Assembly: GCF_013149295.1 (NCBI RefSeq)
Contig: NZ_JABGCB010000005.1
Location: 1 to 64,000, forward strand
Origin: Novosphingobium sp. SG751A
GTDB taxonomy: Bacteria; Pseudomonadota; Alphaproteobacteria; Sphingomonadales; Sphingomonadaceae
DNA length: 64,000 bases
Reading direction: 5' to 3'
In this document: piece after piece, positions 61,383 to 64,000 of the stretch
How the letters are laid out: every line of letters begins with the position of its first letter
Position numbering within the stretch: position 1 is the stretch's first letter
Notes under the pieces: model-generated
Databases searched by the model: none
The model's input: only the letters and a program-made list of their open reading frames with translations
Told to the model about the DNA's origin: nothing
Translations under genes and position numbers: made by a program

Positions 61383-61916
61383 TCAGACGGCGGCGGCAGC
61401 TTCGTAATATTTGGGCGCATACTCGTTAAGGATCGCAAGGATCTTCTTCAGAGCAGCCGGTTCGTCGGTCTTTTCCATCGCAGCCAGTTCGCGCGCAAGG
61501 CGGCTGGAAGCGGCTTCAAAGATCTGGCGTTCCGAATAGGACTGTTCGGGCTGATCGTCGGCACGGAACAGGTCGCGCGTCACTTCGGCGATCGAAACCA
61601 GATCGCCCGAATTGATCTTCGCTTCATATTCCTGGGCGCGGCGCGACCACATGGTGCGCTTGACCTTGGGCTTGCCCTTGAGCGTGTCCATCGCCTCGCG
61701 CAGCGTCTTGTCCGAGGACAACTTACGCATGCCGATGGCTTCGACCTTGTTAACCGGAACGCGCAGCGTCATGCGTTCTTTTTCAAACCGCAACACATAC
61801 AGTTCAAGCTTCATCCCCGCGATCTCCTGCTCAAGCAGTTCGATCACCCGGCCAACGCCGTGCTTGGGGTATACGACGTAATCTCCGACATCGAAGGCGT
61901 GCGCCTTGGCGGTCAT
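61383..61916 (-). CDS. carD: CarD-family transcriptional regulator
   Basis: CarD/CdnL proteins bind RNA polymerase and stabilise open complexes, notably at rRNA promoters. The 177-residue product has the N-terminal Tudor-like RID (FDVGDYVVYPKHGVGRVIELLEQEI) and a C-terminal helical DNA-binding domain with RRAQEYEAKINSGDL and SYSERQIFEAASSRLARELA. Length fits the family. It is transcribed alone with its own terminator. Confidence 0.95.
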   Translation of the reverse strand: MTAKAHAFDVGDYVVYPKHGVGRVIELLEQEIAGMKLELYVLRFEKERMTLRVPVNKVEAIGMRKLSSDKTLREAMDTLKGKPKVKRTMWSRRAQEYEAKINSGDLVSIAEVTRDLFRADDQPEQSYSERQIFEAASSRLARELAAMEKTDEPAALKKILAILNEYAPKYYEAAAAV

Positions 61917-62263
61917 CTATCGTCCTTTCACTCGGCCCGGTGCAACATGGAGAGGATCACGGCGGATTTCACGCAGACCGTGCGAAAGTGATGAGCTTTC
62001 GCTGCGGTATGATGCGCGCCATCAACCGAGTGCTGCAACGATGCCTTTCATGGTCAGGGGGTTCGACCCGGTTCTTTGCGATGACGACAGGCCAGACATA
62101 GGAACAGCCCGTCGCGACTGTCGTATTATATAGCACGCCTGTAACAAAATTGCCAGAGGCCAGCGGTGCGTTTATCGCAACCCCAGCCTCTGGCAGCAAA
62201 ATTTTATCGTTCGGGCATCCGAAAATGCCTTCCGGGGGTGATTCGCCGCCCGGGTATATTCTC
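61917..62263. other. Gap between carD and fdxA
   Basis: I see no gene. The left part should hold the carD promoter. A terminator hairpin of fdxA lies at 62151-62195. Short frames here lack recognisable features. Confidence 0.5.
62143..62195 (-). terminator. Hairpin terminator downstream of fdxA
   Basis: TGCCAGAGGC (62151-62160) and GCCTCTGGCA (62186-62195) are a perfect 10-bp stem. On the minus strand it is followed by ATTTTGTT, giving a short T-rich tail about 70 bases after the fdxA stop. AAAATTTTGC precedes it, so it could work in both directions. Confidence 0.7.
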
Positions 62264-62602
62264 TTAGTCGCCTTCGCCCGGCGCTTCGGAGAACAGCTTT
62301 TCGAACTTGCCTTCCACGCCCTTGAATTCGTCGGCGTCGGCGGGCGAATCCTTCTTGGTGGTGATGTTGGGCCATTCGGCGCTGTACTTGGTGTTCAGCT
62401 CGAGCCACTGCTCCAGCCCGCTTTCGGTGTCGGGCAGAATGGCTTCGGCCGGGCATTCCGGTTCGCAAACGCCGCAATCGATGCATTCGCTCGGATTGAT
62501 CACCAGCATGTTTTCGCCTTCGTAAAAGGCGTCAACCGGGCAGACTTCCACGCAATCCATGTATTTGCAGCGGATGCAGGCGTCGGTAACGACATAGGTC
62601 AT
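62264..62602 (-). CDS. fdxA: Seven-iron ferredoxin FdxA
   Basis: This is a small electron carrier with one 3Fe-4S and one 4Fe-4S cluster. The 112-residue product starts [51 protein letters not shown], with the spaced cysteine motifs (key residues CIRCKYMDC and [12 protein letters not shown]), and has the long C-terminal tail of the FdxA group. The ATG at 62602 is family-typical. It overlaps the preceding S4 gene's stop by 4 bases, consistent with coupling. Confidence 0.95.
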   Translation of the reverse strand: MTYVVTDACIRCKYMDCVEVCPVDAFYEGENMLVINPSECIDCGVCEPECPAEAILPDTESGLEQWLELNTKYSAEWPNITTKKDSPADADEFKGVEGKFEKLFSEAPGEGD

Positions 62603-62913
62603 GGCTGCAAATCCCCTTTCGATGAAGAACAAACTTTCCCCGCTGCTAGTGGGGAAGGGCGTGTCTCGTCAAGCACCTCATAACAGCTTTGTGCTTCATT
62701 TGCCGGTCCGCGCCGGTTTGGCATGTCGATAAGGCGGATGATCCGCACCCCCGAAGGCACCGGCAGCACCAGCACATCGCCTACCGCGACCGAGGCCGAA
62801 CAGCGTTCGATGCGCTGACCATTGCGGCGGATATGGCCGGCTTCGACCCACTCCTGCGCCAGCCCTCGCGTTTTGGCCAGACGTAGAAACCACAGGAGTT
62901 TGTCGATCCGCAT
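62599..62913 (-). CDS. S4-domain RNA-binding protein (HslR-like)
   Basis: The 104-residue product has an S4 domain at its start ([50 protein letters not shown]; key residues RIDKLLW and GHIRRNG). Hsp15/HslR-type proteins bind ribosomal RNA in stalled 50S subunits. The ATG at 62913 lies 2 bases from the helicase stop; a longer open frame upstream overlaps the helicase and is not real. It overlaps fdxA by 4 bases. Confidence 0.88.
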   Translation of the reverse strand: MRIDKLLWFLRLAKTRGLAQEWVEAGHIRRNGQRIERCSASVAVGDVLVLPVPSGVRIIRLIDMPNRRGPANEAQSCYEVLDETRPSPLAAGKVCSSSKGDLQP

Positions 62914-62915
62914 CC

Positions 62916-64000
62916 CTAGGCCACCAGCGAGGCCAGAGCGGCAAAGGGGCTGTCGGAATCCATGGCGGCGTGCTGACGGGTCGATGCTTCGGCCTCGCGC
63001 CGGGGCGGCTGCCAGCGCCAGACCAGCGGCGCGGGCGGCCCATAGACCTCTGCAGGCAGCACGCGCGGCATGATCGGGCGAAATCCGCCCAGCCGCAGCA
63101 GATGGGCATAGGCGCGCGTCGAAAGCCCGATCTTCACCGCTTCGGCCGGATCGAGAGAAAAGCTGGCCTTTCCGCCCTTTCCGCCCGCCGCCTTGCGCCG
63201 CCCATGGGCCTCGCGCAGCAGCCGGTCGGCCCGGTCGATGCGCAGCGCCTCCTGACCCAACCGGCGATAGAAGCGCGGCACCGGCTTTTCGCTCAGCTTG
63301 ACCACCGGGGCCATGGGCTGGGCGATAATGCCCTTTGCCCCCACCGCCGATTGCCACAGGATCAGCGGCGCGGCCTTGACCATCGCGGGATGAAACAGAT
63401 CGAGCGGCCCGATCCGCACACCCAGCCTGCGCAACACATCGCGCTGGGGCGGGGAGAGCTTTTCCACCCCCGAGGCGGCACGATCAACCATCCCGCCCCC
63501 CTCGATCATGCGGATGAGCAGCGCGCGCAGGTCCGACCCGCTCTCGGGATCAAGGCTGGCCGCCTCCATCGCGGCCAGCGGAGCCAGCGGTTTCCACCGC
63601 CGCGCCAGCCATTGCCCCAGCGCTGCGATCAGATCGGCGCGCAAGGGGGCGGCAAGCCGGTCGAGCAAGGGTGCGGGGCTGAGCGTGGGGTTGAGCAGCG
63701 CCCGCCCCCGCGCGATCCGCGCCAGAGGATGGCCATGCCAGACGATGCTCTCGCCCTGCATATCCACATCGGCCTCGCCCGCCTCCAGCGCCGCAATCAA
63801 TTCGCCCGCGCGCCGGGCCAGCAGATCGGGCAGATGCTTTTCCGCCGCCGCCTGAAGCAGTCGGGCATCCTCATGCCGGGCCGAAGGATCAACCCGAAAA
63901 ACAAAGCCGCTCAGCGTGCCGATCTTCTCGCCCTCAACCAGCACATCGTCGCCCTCCATCGTCACCGAGAGCAGGCCCGCATCCGGCCCCAGCTTGCGCA
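62916..64000 (-). CDS. SUV3-type helicase, C-terminal part (5' end outside the window)
   Basis: The frame is open from the right edge to a TAG at 62916-62918, giving about 360 residues. It includes DDVLVEGEKIGTLSGFVFRVDPSARHEDARLLQAAAEKHLP and LLWQSAVGAKGIIAQPMAP-like segments (key residues KIGTLSGF and LILWQSAVG), characteristic of the C-terminal region of alphaproteobacterial SUPV3L1/SUV3-like RNA helicases. The helicase motifs themselves would lie outside the window. The gene order helicase-S4-fdxA-carD is common in sphingomonads. Confidence 0.82.
   Translation of the reverse strand, partial: RKLGPDAGLLSVTMEGDDVLVEGEKIGTLSGFVFRVDPSARHEDARLLQAAAEKHLPDLLARRAGELIAALEAGEADVDMQGESIVWHGHPLARIARGRALLNPTLSPAPLLDRLAAPLRADLIAALGQWLARRWKPLAPLAAMEAASLDPESGSDLRALLIRMIEGGGMVDRAASGVEKLSPPQRDVLRRLGVRIGPLDLFHPAMVKAAPLILWQSAVGAKGIIAQPMAPVVKLSEKPVPRFYRRLGQEALRIDRADRLLREAHGRRKAAGGKGGKASFSLDPAEAVKIGLSTRAYAHLLRLGGFRPIMPRVLPAEVYGPPAPLVWRWQPPRREAEASTRQHAAMDSDSPFAALASLVA

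Overview
The window looks like a chromosomal segment of a sphingomonad alphaproteobacterium (Novosphingobium/Sphingomonas type). It is GC-rich. It has the alphaproteobacterial order around hemE, a PopZ-like gene, parA-parB next to mnmE-mnmG-rsmG, and a SUV3-type helicase / S4 / FdxA / CarD block. Names rest on motifs and gene order read by eye; no database search was possible.

Layout: 1-1084 is the end of an IS481-type insertion sequence, with its transposase running off the left edge, inserted beside a CCTAGG target. 1209-4627 is the dTDP-L-rhamnose operon rfbCBDA (minus strand). 5028-12956 is a 7.9-kb genomic island bounded by a 31-bp direct repeat that contains the 3' end of tRNA-Thr(GGT). 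It carries a tyrosine integrase next to the tRNA, a serine recombinase, an EEP-family nuclease, a HxD...H dioxygenase and several unknown proteins. 13167-17157 holds gpmA, purE-purK, folA and ribF. 17467-21263 holds ileS-lspA and a small lipoprotein. 21557-30384 holds a CorC-type protein, an OmpA-like lipoprotein, a phosphoesterase, class I fumarase, a pcm-like gene plus tolC, popZ, a thioesterase and a thin 2Fe-2S protein. 30554-45197 holds mostly housekeeping genes on the minus strand (coq7, dsbB, ctpA, envC-like, rlmH, rsfS, nadD, proA, ptsN, hpf, dnaQ, coaE, aroE, maf).

46031-46358 is the best candidate for the replication origin. It lies between ppsR (minus) and hemE (plus), where transcription turns outward. 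It holds one consensus and four near-consensus DnaA boxes, six GANTC sites and an AT-rich tract. To its right lie hemE, hemJ, rho, mnmE, mnmG, rsmG, parA and parB. One perfect parS palindrome and five degenerate ones lie between 35.8 and 53.9 kb, so the origin and the segregation system sit together. The right end (55.8-64 kb) holds msrC, a PQQ-type sugar dehydrogenase, a DUF815 ATPase, a Sua5/TsaC protein, a GIN-domain lipoprotein, carD, fdxA, an S4 protein and part of a SUV3-like helicase.

The most unusual signal is a dispersed, structured, non-coding repeat of about 215-235 bp, present seven times (A-G; six full and one rearranged). Each full copy has three hairpins with compensatory changes in the stems, and all copies lie in intergenic DNA just beyond a gene's stop codon. 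None occurs in the island or the rhamnose cluster. A separate triple hairpin with a perfect 33-bp stem lies at 29125-29256.
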